DNA of 25,639 nucleotides from JBDREF01 sp043820045. Lineage in GTDB: Bacteria > Planctomycetota > Phycisphaerae > Sedimentisphaerales > Anaerobacaceae. Below the pieces are notes generated by a model. It made no database searches, was not told the origin of the DNA, and saw nothing but the letters and a program-made list of their open reading frames with translations. Both the position numbers and the translations under genes were made by a program. The stretch lies in contig JBDREF010000173.1 of assembly GCA_043820045.1 (NCBI GenBank), forward strand, positions 1 through 25,639, given 5' to 3'. Positions 7,179 through 14,432 of this stretch are shown in pieces. Positions within the stretch are counted from its first letter, which is position 1. Every line of letters begins with the position of its first letter.

Positions 7179-7434
7179 GTGAAAAATGGGAAAAACGGCA
7201 AAAAGTGGCGATTGGAGGTCGCCTCCGGAGATCGCCTCATTTTCACCCCGGTCGCAAAAATATGCACAAAAGGCCCCCTTACGGCCGACTTTCTCTAAGG
7301 AAAGGATATGATGGATCTTCGGGCCGGCTCAACGATTCGCAGTGGGAGGTAGTTCTTACTGGGCCATGAGGGCTTTTTTGTGATTTTTCAGTTCTTGTAT
7401 GCAATTTCTGCCGGCGTGTGTTAGTTTTTAGCTT
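7179..7434. other. Intergenic region between the dockerin-like gene and rodA
   Basis: No gene of normal size. It holds a dyad at 7207-7236 (GGCGAT...ATCGCC enclosing GGAGG-TCG-CCTCC) and a 14-codon frame at 7308-7352 starting with two ATGs behind AAGGAAAGG. After that comes a short G/C stem followed by six T around 7364-7379. Neither a clear rodA promoter nor a ribosome site just upstream of the rodA ATG is visible. Confidence 0.5.
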
Positions 7435-8691
7435 ATGTACAAGTTTCTCAAAGGACGACTTTTAGCTGTCAGGCTGTGCCTCATGGTGGCCGCATTGATC
7501 TTGCTGGGCGTCGGGATAGCAACCATCTATGCCGTCGGACACCCTGCAGAGCAGGGCCAGGCTGGCCAAACAGAGAACCTGGGTGGTTACTGGAAGAAGC
7601 AAATCCAATTTGCCGCGCTGGGACTGGCCGCCTTCATAGCAGTCAACGCCATCAATTACCGGCGTCTCGGGACGATGAGCTATTGGATTTTTGCCGGCGT
7701 GCTTGTGTTGTTGGCTTACCTGCTGGTGAGTAAGTTTGTCGTCGAGCTGCCGTTTGCGCCGAATACGAAAGGCACTTACCGTTGGATAAGAATCGAAGTT
7801 GCGGGCCACGCACTTCCGCAGATTCAGCCATCGGAATTCTGCAAACTGGCGTATATCCTGGTGCTGGCCTGGTACTTGAGATATCGCAGCAATTATCGGA
7901 ACTTAAAGGCCCTGATCGGGCCTTTCGCGCTAGCTCTGCTGCCGATGGTTCTTATCCTGCCGGAGCCGGACCTGGGTACTGTGCTGCTGATGATGCCGAT
8001 TTTGTTCACGATGTTGTTTGTGGCCGGGGCAAAGGCCAAACATCTGCTGATGATCATATGCATGGCGGTACTGGTCAGCCCGCTGCTATGGTACAAAATG
8101 GAAGCTTATCAGCGAACGCGAATAAGCAGTGTGTTGCTGCAGAACGCCTGGATTCGCGAGCAGTCCGAGAAGCACCCGAGCCTGGGCAGGATTCTCGTGG
8201 GCACCGAATTCAGCACCAAGCAATGGCGGAACGACTGGGGTTACCACCTGATCCGTGCAAAGTATGCGGTTGCCTCAGGCGGGGCGAATATGGGCACGGG
8301 ATATGGCTACAGGCGGGGGCCCTTCATCAAATATGACTTTCTGCCGGAAAGACATAACGACTTCATATTCGCCGTAATCGCCCATCAATGGGGTTTTTGG
8401 GGGTCCCTGGGTCTTCTGGGGCTCTACGTTATCATCGCCGGCTGCGGATTGGAAATCGCGGCTAACAACACCGATCCGTTCGGCAAATTGCTCGCGGTCG
8501 GCATCGTCGCTATGTTTGCAGTTGAGGTTCTGATAAACGTGGGCATGACGGTCGGTCTGATGCCAATCACGGGCCTGACGCTGCCGCTGGTAAGCTACGG
8601 CGGTTCGAGCCTGCTGGTCAGCATGGCTTGTTTAGGGCTGCTTAATAACGTGGGCAGATGCAGGCCTTTCAGCGTGGCGCCAAAAGCGTGA
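7435..8691 (+). CDS. rodA: RodA peptidoglycan glycosyltransferase (SEDS family)
   Basis: 418 residues with about ten membrane helices. It belongs to the FtsW/RodA/SpoVE (SEDS) family, which polymerises lipid II into glycan strands together with a class B PBP. Family landmarks seen: GTYRWIRI followed by QPSEFCKLAYI, the PEPDLGT loop, the long extracytoplasmic segment ending LPERHNDFIFAVIAHQWGF, and the C-terminal PLVSYGGSS motif. The E-R-H-x-D-F form favours RodA over FtsW. murJ follows 51 nt downstream on the same strand, giving a cell-wall pair. No Shine-Dalgarno sequence is visible before the ATG, but the N-terminus fits the family. No mreBCD or PBP2 gene is adjacent. Confidence 0.9.
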   Translation: MYKFLKGRLLAVRLCLMVAALILLGVGIATIYAVGHPAEQGQAGQTENLGGYWKKQIQFAALGLAAFIAVNAINYRRLGTMSYWIFAGVLVLLAYLLVSKFVVELPFAPNTKGTYRWIRIEVAGHALPQIQPSEFCKLAYILVLAWYLRYRSNYRNLKALIGPFALALLPMVLILPEPDLGTVLLMMPILFTMLFVAGAKAKHLLMIICMAVLVSPLLWYKMEAYQRTRISSVLLQNAWIREQSEKHPSLGRILVGTEFSTKQWRNDWGYHLIRAKYAVASGGANMGTGYGYRRGPFIKYDFLPERHNDFIFAVIAHQWGFWGSLGLLGLYVIIAGCGLEIAANNTDPFGKLLAVGIVAMFAVEVLINVGMTVGLMPITGLTLPLVSYGGSSLLVSMACLGLLNNVGRCRPFSVAPKA

Positions 8692-8742
8692 CGCATAATC
8701 AGTCTGTTCCAATCTTTGAATCGTGGAGTCAATAAGTGAGAT

Positions 8743-10302
8743 ATGGTAAAGGGTTTTAGACAAATTGCCACCCTGACGACCATCAGCAGAGTGCTGGGTA
8801 TGCTGCGTGACATGACGTTTGCCTATTTTTTCGGCGCCGGCTGGCTGATGACGGCATGGACAATGGGCTTTAAGGTGCCGAACCTTGCTCGAAGGCTCTT
8901 TGGCGAAGGTGCAGCCTCGGCATCTTTCATCCCAGTATATAGTGAAGAACTGCACAGCAGGCCGGAGCAGGCGAAACAGTTGGCCAACACGGTAGTGACG
9001 GTCGTGTTCGTAATACTCGCGCTGATAGTTATCATCGGCGAAGGAGTCATCTGGAGCTACTATGGTTTCTTCGAAACCAGAACGGGTCCCCGCCTCGGAT
9101 TACTTCTGTGTTCGATCATGCTGCCCTATATGATACTGGTTTGCGTAGTGGCAATCATGGCCGGCATCTTGAATGTACATCGCCATTTTGCCACGCCCGC
9201 CGCAGCGCCTATCGTACTGAACACAATTCTCATCGCGGGCCTGCTGCTGACGGGCCGGGTATTGAAGATCGAACCGCAGCGCCAGGTCTTTTACGTTGCG
9301 GTCGCGGTTCTGATAGCAGGACTTGCACAAATGGCAATCCAGATTCCTTCTTTGCGCGCCAGCGGAGTCTCCATCAGACCGGCGTGGAATATTCACTCCG
9401 GGCCGTTCAGAAGGATTATCCTCCTGATGGGACCGATGATACTGGGTCTGACTGCAACACAGTTGAACACTCTCGCGGATGACATTATCGCGTTGTCTTT
9501 CATGAATGAACAGGGCTATCCGCTCGGTTACGGCGCTCCGTCTTATTTGTACTATGCCCAGCGGCTTTATCAATTTCCGCTGGGAGTGCTGGGGATATCT
9601 CTGGCGACGGCGATCTTTCCCGTGATGAGTTCGGATGCGGCGAGAAAAGACTTCGATGCGTTCACAAAAACGGTTTCAAGAGGAATCAAGGCCGCCGTGT
9701 TCGTTGCAATCCCAGCAACGGCAGGGATATTCCTGGTAGCCCGGCCGCTCGTCTCGGCTGTTTTCGAACACGGCAAATTCGAAAGTACCGACACACCGGT
9801 CGTGGCCTGGACGCTGTCGTTCTACGCGGTGGGTCTGTCCGGTTATTTTCTGCAGCAGATCACCACACGAGCCTTTTATTCGTTGCAGGATTCGAGGACG
9901 CCGGCTAAAAGTGCACTGCTTGCGGTGCTTGCCAACGTCATACTGAATCTGACTCTCATCTGGTTCCTGGGGACGGGCGGCCTGGCCGCCGCTACGGCGT
10001 TGTGCTCATACTTGCAGGTTGCAATTCTCATCACCGTTCTCCGCAGGAAATTGGGTCCTTCGATATTGGACGGATTGTCGGCTACTCTGGTAAGAACGGT
10101 TGCGGCGACTGCCTTAATGTCCCTGGTGGGAATAGCAATGATTTTTCTAATGAAGAATTTGCCGGCTGGCCGGCTCTTCGAGGCACTGAGGCTCGCTGTG
10201 CTCGTTCCGTCGGCGGCGATTGTGTACGTGCTCGCGGCAAAGCTCCTGCGTATCGAGATGCTATCTTTGCTTACCAGAAGGCACATCGCAGAAGGCGACT
10301 GA
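8743..10302 (+). CDS. murJ: Lipid II flippase MurJ (MviN)
   Basis: 519 residues with about 14 membrane helices, the MOP-superfamily fold that flips lipid-linked peptidoglycan precursor to the periplasm. The N-terminus holds the MurJ signature: SRVLGMLRD (Arg16 and Arg22, equivalent to E. coli R18 and R24), FKVPNLARRLFGEGAAS (Arg50) and, further on, YAQRLYQFPLGVLG with the conserved arginine of helix 8. The residue aligned with E. coli Asp39 is Thr37 (GAGWLMTAW). The gene follows rodA closely and is probably cotranscribed with it; a terminator lies about 60 nt downstream. The ribosome site is weak (AAGTGAGA). Confidence 0.93.
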   Translation: MVKGFRQIATLTTISRVLGMLRDMTFAYFFGAGWLMTAWTMGFKVPNLARRLFGEGAASASFIPVYSEELHSRPEQAKQLANTVVTVVFVILALIVIIGEGVIWSYYGFFETRTGPRLGLLLCSIMLPYMILVCVVAIMAGILNVHRHFATPAAAPIVLNTILIAGLLLTGRVLKIEPQRQVFYVAVAVLIAGLAQMAIQIPSLRASGVSIRPAWNIHSGPFRRIILLMGPMILGLTATQLNTLADDIIALSFMNEQGYPLGYGAPSYLYYAQRLYQFPLGVLGISLATAIFPVMSSDAARKDFDAFTKTVSRGIKAAVFVAIPATAGIFLVARPLVSAVFEHGKFESTDTPVVAWTLSFYAVGLSGYFLQQITTRAFYSLQDSRTPAKSALLAVLANVILNLTLIWFLGTGGLAAATALCSYLQVAILITVLRRKLGPSILDGLSATLVRTVAATALMSLVGIAMIFLMKNLPAGRLFEALRLAVLVPSAAIVYVLAAKLLRIEMLSLLTRRHIAEGD

Positions 10303-10351
10303 CAGCTCCGGACTGGGGCAGTGCCGTCCGGTTTGGCAGCGGCAACCGTCG

Positions 10352-10390
10352 GCCATTGGCCGGCGAAAAGGCTGGTTTTTTGCCAATGGC
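10352..10390 (+). terminator. Terminator after murJ, nested in a perfect 9-bp inverted repeat
   Basis: Inner hairpin CCGGC (10360-10364), loop GAAAAG, GCTGG (10371-10375), one G-U pair, then six T (10376-10381). It is enclosed by GCCATTGGC (10352-10360) and GCCAATGGC (10382-10390), an exact inverted repeat. It lies 50-80 nt beyond the murJ stop and just before the next promoter. Confidence 0.6.
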
Positions 10391-10392
10391 GC

Positions 10393-10421
10393 TTGACATG
10401 TGACGATCTATACGATATAAA
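10393..10421 (+). promoter_or_regulatory. Near-consensus sigma-70 promoter for the helical-repeat protein gene
   Basis: TTGACA (10393-10398), exactly 17 nt, then TATAAA (10416-10421). The start site should be near 10428, giving a leader of about 100 nt. This is the best promoter match I found in the window. Confidence 0.8.
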
Positions 10422-10493
10422 TTGGAGTACATAAACTTATGTTTATTGTTAAGTCTGAGGCAGAAGGGGCGAGTGCTTGAAACATGTTGATTT

Positions 10494-10515
10494 AAAGTGC
10501 GGTTCTTTGCACTTT
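10494..10515 (+). promoter_or_regulatory. Leader hairpin just upstream of the ribosome site
   Basis: AAAGTGC (10494-10500) pairs with GCACTTT (10509-10515) around 8 nt. The AAGGG ribosome site starts at about 10518. A competing pairing, CTTGAAA (10476-10482) with TTTCAAG (10513-10519), would cover part of that site. Confidence 0.35.
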
Positions 10516-10529
10516 CAAGGGAAAAGTAA

Positions 10530-13004
10530 ATGTGCAAGAGAACTTCTTTCTTAGTGCTTTCGGTACTTCTTTTCAATCCTTTGTCGCTCCGGGCCCAGGG
10601 ATTATCGGTCGCAGGTCGGGATAGATCAGCGGTAAACATCCAGCCGGCCGGGGCAACCTCTTCGGCAGGTTCGCCGCTTGAGCAGGGACGGCTATTCTCG
10701 CCTTCCATCAGCCGAAAATTCTATGATATAGCCTATGACCTGGCCGGCCCCATGGATGTCAAAGGGCCCCGGATCGAGCAGGCGATGGTGTTTCTGACCG
10801 CTGCGATGGAACTCGACAGTGATTCCAGGGAAGTTCGCCCCTTGCTGATTGACTGTGCCTGCCGAGAGCCTGATCAAGATTACTCCAATCTCGTATATGG
10901 CCTGCTTACTGACTACGTGGACGAATTCGCCGACCTCGATCTGGCGAGAAGGGCGGTCGAGTACCTGCTCGCCCGCATGGAATCGGCCGAGCAGCGTCAG
11001 GCACTTCTTGAACGCTTGCTTGGCGCCTTGGGCGGTAAGAACCCTGTTTTGGCTTCGGGCCTTGGTACGATGCTCGGCCTCATGGCAGTCCAGAAGGCTG
11101 ACTTGGAGGCGGCTCAGTTTTACCTTACTCAGGCCTACAATAACAACAAGTATAACGCCCTGGCCTTTGCCAAGCTGGCCGAGCTTATGCCACAGCAGAT
11201 TGCGCCGGCGGTTTATATCGAGCGACTGAGATTAGCCTTGCGTGAGAATCCTTCGAACATCGACGCTGCCATTGTGTTTGCGCAGTACGCCGAGCAGTTA
11301 CAGCTCTACGAGACGGCCGCAGCAGCCTACAAATACTCTGCCGATCTGTTCGACTATCTCTACCCATCCCAGGCTCTTCCGGCCCGAATTTATCTGCCTT
11401 GGGCGATCAGCAGCTACAATACGCGGCAGAGCCAGGCCGTGTGCCTTCAAATTGCCGACCGCGTTCGGCGGGAAGGCGGATTCGACCTGCGCCTCGAGGC
11501 GATCGCGGCCAAAGCTGCCATCAAGACACACGATGGCGAACTGGCAACGCGACTATTCCAGACCGCCGAGGCAAGGGCTGAACAAATGCTCACCCAGCGA
11601 ACTACTATCGCTACTGAGAATCTGGGTGGCAGCTATTCGCGGCAGGCTTATGTAGAACAGTTTGCCTGGTTCTACTGCTTCGCGCTGCCGGTTCCCGCCA
11701 AAGCAGTGGAATGGGCCAACACGGCCTTTGCGGCTGAACCGAATTCTCCCGTGGCGTCTGCTCTGCTGGCTTATGCGCTGGCGATGGACCGGCAGATAGA
11801 GTGGGCCAAACCACTGCTCAGGAATCAGCAGCGCAATCAAATTGCGGACCTGGCGCTGGCCCTTGTTCAATTGGCGGACAAGCAACAGGACCTGGCGACT
11901 GAGACGTTAAAATCTGTGGTTGCCAAAGATCCCGGCTCTTTCGCGGCCGAGACTGCCAAACAGATTCTTGCGCAGCAGGGCGCCGAATACGTCGCGCCGG
12001 TTGACTCTGCCGCGGTCCTGGCTTCGCTGCAAAAGACCTTTGGCCAGTCACTCGTTCCGGTATTCACTCCTTTCGAGCGGATGATCTCAGTTCAGCTTGA
12101 TATGCGGGGCGATACGTTTCCGTACGGAACCGAATTCAACGGTATGGTTGCAATCACAAACAACTCTTCCGAGCCTATCGTGCTGAGCGAGGATGCCCTG
12201 TTCAAGGGCAATGTCAGGGTCGATGCCGAGATTCGCGGCGATCTGACCGCAAGCGTACCGAACCTGGCGATCAAGAAGATCAGGACGGCTTTTGTGATAA
12301 AACCCGGCCGCAGTATCCTCACACCCATACGGCTTTTTACGGGCAAACTTCGACAGATGCTGCTCACATATCCACAAGCGTCTTTGAACATAGAGTTTAC
12401 GCTTTATCTGGACCCTGTGAGCACAGAGGGAGGCAATGTTACCAACAGGCTTACCTACGTGAAGCCTGCCGGCGTGCAGATAAGACGGCCTGGCATCGAG
12501 CTTACCGGCAACCGTTTGAGAGACCAGTTCTATTCGATTTCCAAGGACAACCTTGGCCGAAAGATCGAGACCGCGCAGCTTTTTGCCGGGCTCCTGGCCG
12601 AACAGCAGGCAATGTCCAACCGAGAGCCGCTTTACAGGTTCATGTATGCGGATTGGATGAGGCCGCTGCTGAGAGATGCGTTTTTGCATCAAGCCGGACT
12701 GCTGCGCAATCGCGCCGATGATGAATGGGTCGTTAAGGTGCATGCGATGGCGGAGATGCTTGAGTTGCCGCTCGATTTCGAACTAATCAGTGCTGTCGCA
12801 GAGAATTTGAACAATACCAAATGGCCTGTTCGCCTGATGGCTATGTGCTTGCTGGCCAAGAGTCAGGGCAGCAGGTTCGGCAAGGTTCTGGACTCGACTG
12901 CAAGAAACGATCCGAACAGGCATGTTCGCGATATGGCAGCGGTTCTGGGCAGGTCCGTATCGTTAGCGACAGGAGTCGTGGCGAACGGGCCGGGCCGGCC
13001 GTGA
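10530..13004 (+). CDS. Exported helical-repeat (TPR-like) protein of unknown function
   Basis: 824 residues. The ATG at 10530 is preceded by AAGGG about 8 nt upstream and by a consensus promoter. The first 23 residues are a signal peptide (SFLVLSVLLFNPLSLRAQ). Residues 50-520 are almost entirely alpha-helical repeats of TPR type (for example QFYLTQAYNNNKYNALAFAK and the A-x-x-L-L-A-Y-A-L-A pattern near 410). Residues 520-670 look like a beta-sandwich (FPYGTEFNGMVAITNNSSEP). The last 150 residues include a HEAT-like segment (VRLMAMCLLAKSQGSRFGKV). It is likely a periplasmic or outer-membrane scaffold. I do not recognise a named family, and nothing in the neighbourhood fixes a role. Confidence 0.8.
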   Translation: MCKRTSFLVLSVLLFNPLSLRAQGLSVAGRDRSAVNIQPAGATSSAGSPLEQGRLFSPSISRKFYDIAYDLAGPMDVKGPRIEQAMVFLTAAMELDSDSREVRPLLIDCACREPDQDYSNLVYGLLTDYVDEFADLDLARRAVEYLLARMESAEQRQALLERLLGALGGKNPVLASGLGTMLGLMAVQKADLEAAQFYLTQAYNNNKYNALAFAKLAELMPQQIAPAVYIERLRLALRENPSNIDAAIVFAQYAEQLQLYETAAAAYKYSADLFDYLYPSQALPARIYLPWAISSYNTRQSQAVCLQIADRVRREGGFDLRLEAIAAKAAIKTHDGELATRLFQTAEARAEQMLTQRTTIATENLGGSYSRQAYVEQFAWFYCFALPVPAKAVEWANTAFAAEPNSPVASALLAYALAMDRQIEWAKPLLRNQQRNQIADLALALVQLADKQQDLATETLKSVVAKDPGSFAAETAKQILAQQGAEYVAPVDSAAVLASLQKTFGQSLVPVFTPFERMISVQLDMRGDTFPYGTEFNGMVAITNNSSEPIVLSEDALFKGNVRVDAEIRGDLTASVPNLAIKKIRTAFVIKPGRSILTPIRLFTGKLRQMLLTYPQASLNIEFTLYLDPVSTEGGNVTNRLTYVKPAGVQIRRPGIELTGNRLRDQFYSISKDNLGRKIETAQLFAGLLAEQQAMSNREPLYRFMYADWMRPLLRDAFLHQAGLLRNRADDEWVVKVHAMAEMLELPLDFELISAVAENLNNTKWPVRLMAMCLLAKSQGSRFGKVLDSTARNDPNRHVRDMAAVLGRSVSLATGVVANGPGRP

Positions 13005-13091
13005 GGATTTGCTCCGGGTCTGTCATCGGGGGATTGATGCAAAATCTGACTGTAAGTCGGAAAATTTCTGAAGAATTGGGTTGTAATATCG

Positions 13092-13120
13092 TTGCAATTT
13101 TGTAACATGCCGTCTTTTAT
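13092..13120 (+). promoter_or_regulatory. Possible promoter for the ferredoxin/tRNA-Glu unit
   Basis: TTGCAA (13092-13097), 17 nt, TTTTAT (13115-13120), within an AT-rich stretch. It matches consensus only moderately. If real it also shows that the in-frame ATG at 13092 is not the ferredoxin start. Confidence 0.3.
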
Positions 13121-13175
13121 TATTAACTTAGGCTTTTGCATAGGAAGTAAAAGGTTTTTTGAAAGGGTCATGGAA

Positions 13176-13349
13176 ATGCCGGCACAAGTAGATGAAGGCA
13201 AGTGCACCGGTTGCGAAACCTGTGTTTCCGAATGTCCAAGCGAAGCCATAATCATGGCTGAAGACAAGGCCGGGGTCGATGCGGAAACCTGCATCGATTG
13301 CGGTGTTTGTGTCGACGCTTGTCCTGAAGAAGCAATCAGTATGGAGTAG
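13176..13349 (+). CDS. Small 2[4Fe-4S] ferredoxin
   Basis: 57 residues of clostridial-type ferredoxin. Two C-x2-C-x2-C-x3-C-P clusters are intact: C10-C13-C16-C20 (CTGCETCVSECP) and C39-C42-C45-C49 (CIDCGVCVDACP), each ligating one cubane. It is a low-potential electron carrier in the cytoplasm. Two close ATGs exist, 13170 and 13176; AAAGG (13162-13166) lies 3 nt from the first and 9 nt from the second, so I prefer 13176, which also matches the usual short N-terminus. The frame extends upstream to 13092, but that part has no ferredoxin character. A tRNA gene begins 8 nt after the stop. No oxidoreductase partner is adjacent. Confidence 0.92.
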   Translation: MPAQVDEGKCTGCETCVSECPSEAIIMAEDKAGVDAETCIDCGVCVDACPEEAISME

Positions 13350-13357
13350 GTTAGGTT

Positions 13358-13432
13358 GGCCCCATCGTCTAGGCAGGCCTAGGACACCGGGTTTTCAACC
13401 CGGCAACAGGGGTTCGAATCCCCTTGGGGCTA
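13358..13432 (+). tRNA. tRNA-Glu (anticodon UUC)
   Basis: 75 nt cloverleaf. The acceptor arm GGCCCCA pairs with TGGGGCT (terminal G-U pair), with discriminator A. The D-arm is GTCTAGGCAGGCCTAGGAC. The anticodon stem is CCGGG/CCCGG with loop TTTTCAA, anticodon TTC at 13394-13396. The T-arm is AGGGG-TTCGAAT-CCCCT. The CCA end is not encoded. Confidence 0.96.
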
Positions 13433-13481
13433 TTCTCTGTTTGAGTTGTAAATCCCGTCTCACGCAGCGAATCCGAGCGAA

Positions 13482-13970
13482 TCAGACCCGCATACCGGAT
13501 ACGCTTACCTCGAAAACCATGGTATCGTCTGCGAGCCCCTGCACAGTCGTCGTAACGCGTGTGGAACGCTCCCTTTTCTTGTATTTCGTGACCTGGCCGA
13601 GGAGGTACAGTCTCCTGCCCGGTTCGATCACAGAGCGAAACTTTGCCCACTCTATGCCCGCGAAGCCGATAAAACCCTCCTCTTGGTAAATTTGCTTCAT
13701 GAAGAAGCTGGCAAGCTGGGCCGCCGCCTCGACCATTATCACGCCCGGCATCAGCGGTCGGCCGGGGATGTGGCCGCGTACCCAGAATTCGTTCTCCGTG
13801 ACGTCCTTATAGCCCAGAATCTGCGATTTTTCCTTGTCGCACCAGAGGATACCGTCGAGCTGCTGCATCTCATATCGTTGCGGATTTACTTTGCAAATCG
13901 CTTCCTTGTCGAAGATCGGTTCCGCATTGAGGTCTATCTGCGATAAATCAAACAGCAGAGGAGGCGGCAT
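13482..13970 (-). CDS. FabZ-like 3-hydroxyacyl-ACP dehydratase family protein
   Basis: 162 residues of hot-dog fold. The FabZ active-site segment is clear: RGHIPGRPLMPGVIMVEAAAQ with catalytic His67 and Glu81, the same 14-residue spacing as in E. coli FabZ. It should dehydrate 3-hydroxyacyl-ACP to trans-2-enoyl-ACP in fatty-acid elongation, or act on a related acyl chain. The start is the ATG at 13970, with AGGA 6 nt upstream; the frame could begin 6 nt earlier at a TTG, but that sits right next to the ribosome site. It lies downstream of the Hc1-like gene with 155 nt between. Planctomycetes often have several FabZ-like paralogues, so I do not assign the symbol. Confidence 0.85.
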   Translation of the reverse strand: MPPPLLFDLSQIDLNAEPIFDKEAICKVNPQRYEMQQLDGILWCDKEKSQILGYKDVTENEFWVRGHIPGRPLMPGVIMVEAAAQLASFFMKQIYQEEGFIGFAGIEWAKFRSVIEPGRRLYLLGQVTKYKKRERSTRVTTTVQGLADDTMVFEVSVSGMRV

Positions 13971-14029
13971 TTTCAATCCTTTAAAAAACGATACACTATC
14001 GCACCGCGTACTGCATCACAGATCTTCGT

Positions 14030-14043
14030 TTGCAGTACTGCAA
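14030..14043. promoter_or_regulatory. 14-bp perfect palindrome upstream of the FabZ-like gene
   Basis: TTGCAGTACTGCAA is its own reverse complement. Partial copies lie nearby: GTACTGCA at 14008-14015 and TTGCAGTA at 14116-14123. The cluster lies between the Hc1-like and FabZ-like genes and could bind a dimeric regulator. No convincing promoter could be matched to it. Confidence 0.4.
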
Positions 14044-14125
14044 TGCGCTGCAAAACGCGTCAAAATGAGATACGCCAAGCGTCTAAAACACGGCTAAACA
14101 GGTGTTCAGGAGTACTTGCAGTAGT

Positions 14126-14299
14126 TTAATCGGCTGATCTGATTTCAAGGATACGATTACGGACAAGTTGGGCAGCCTGCTTGATCTGCTGCATTTGCTT
14201 GCGAACACGCGTCCCTGCGGCCTTGTTTCCACCTTGGGCTTTGTTGATGTCGCCTTCAGTCTCGTTGACCAGTCTTTTAAGATCTTCGTACTCTTGCAT
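14126..14299 (-). CDS. Histone H1-like Hc1 family small DNA-binding protein
   Basis: 57 residues, with a strong GGAGG 8 nt before the ATG. The central segment GGNKAAGTRVRKQMQQIKQ is the recognisable core of the Hc1 family, matching the G-N-K-A-A-x-x-R-V-R stretch of chlamydial HctA, where the protein condenses DNA. The predicted structure is a helical hairpin with basic faces. Unlike chlamydial Hc1 it ends without a lysine-rich tail. Short proteins of this kind occur across planctomycetes and are taken to be nucleoid proteins; the function here is inferred. A TTGACA lies upstream at 14387-14382. Confidence 0.82.
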   Translation of the reverse strand: MQEYEDLKRLVNETEGDINKAQGGNKAAGTRVRKQMQQIKQAAQLVRNRILEIRSAD

Positions 14300-14358
14300 C
14301 TAAATAACCTCCATATTGCGGGTCTGAATATAGTAAGAGCAATCTAAAAATCAGTATG

Positions 14359-14387
14359 AAATTAACGGTGCCCAATTGTTTTGTCAA
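14359..14387 (-). promoter_or_regulatory. Possible promoter of the Hc1-like gene
   Basis: On the minus strand TTGACA (14387-14382), 17 nt, then TAATTT (14364-14359). The -35 is perfect and the -10 is poor. It would give a leader of about 50 nt. Confidence 0.35.
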
Positions 14388-14406
14388 AGAAAAACGGCCT
14401 TTTTGC

Positions 14407-14431
14407 AAAAAAAACGACATTTTTTTGGTCG
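14407..14431 (-). terminator. Weak terminator after the flavodoxin-like gene
   Basis: On the minus strand CGAC, a 9-nt A-rich loop, GTCG, then eight T (14414-14407). The G/C stem is only 4 bp, though A-T pairing could extend an alternative hairpin. It begins right at the stop codon of the flavodoxin-like gene. Confidence 0.3.
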
Positions 14432-14432
14432 G

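Noticed and set aside
12087..12743. Open frame of 218 codons on the minus strand
   Set aside because: Shadow of the helical-repeat protein gene; no start signal or family match.
13092..13175. N-terminal extension of the ferredoxin
   Set aside because: The 28 extra residues are not ferredoxin-like and would start inside a promoter-like AT-rich stretch.
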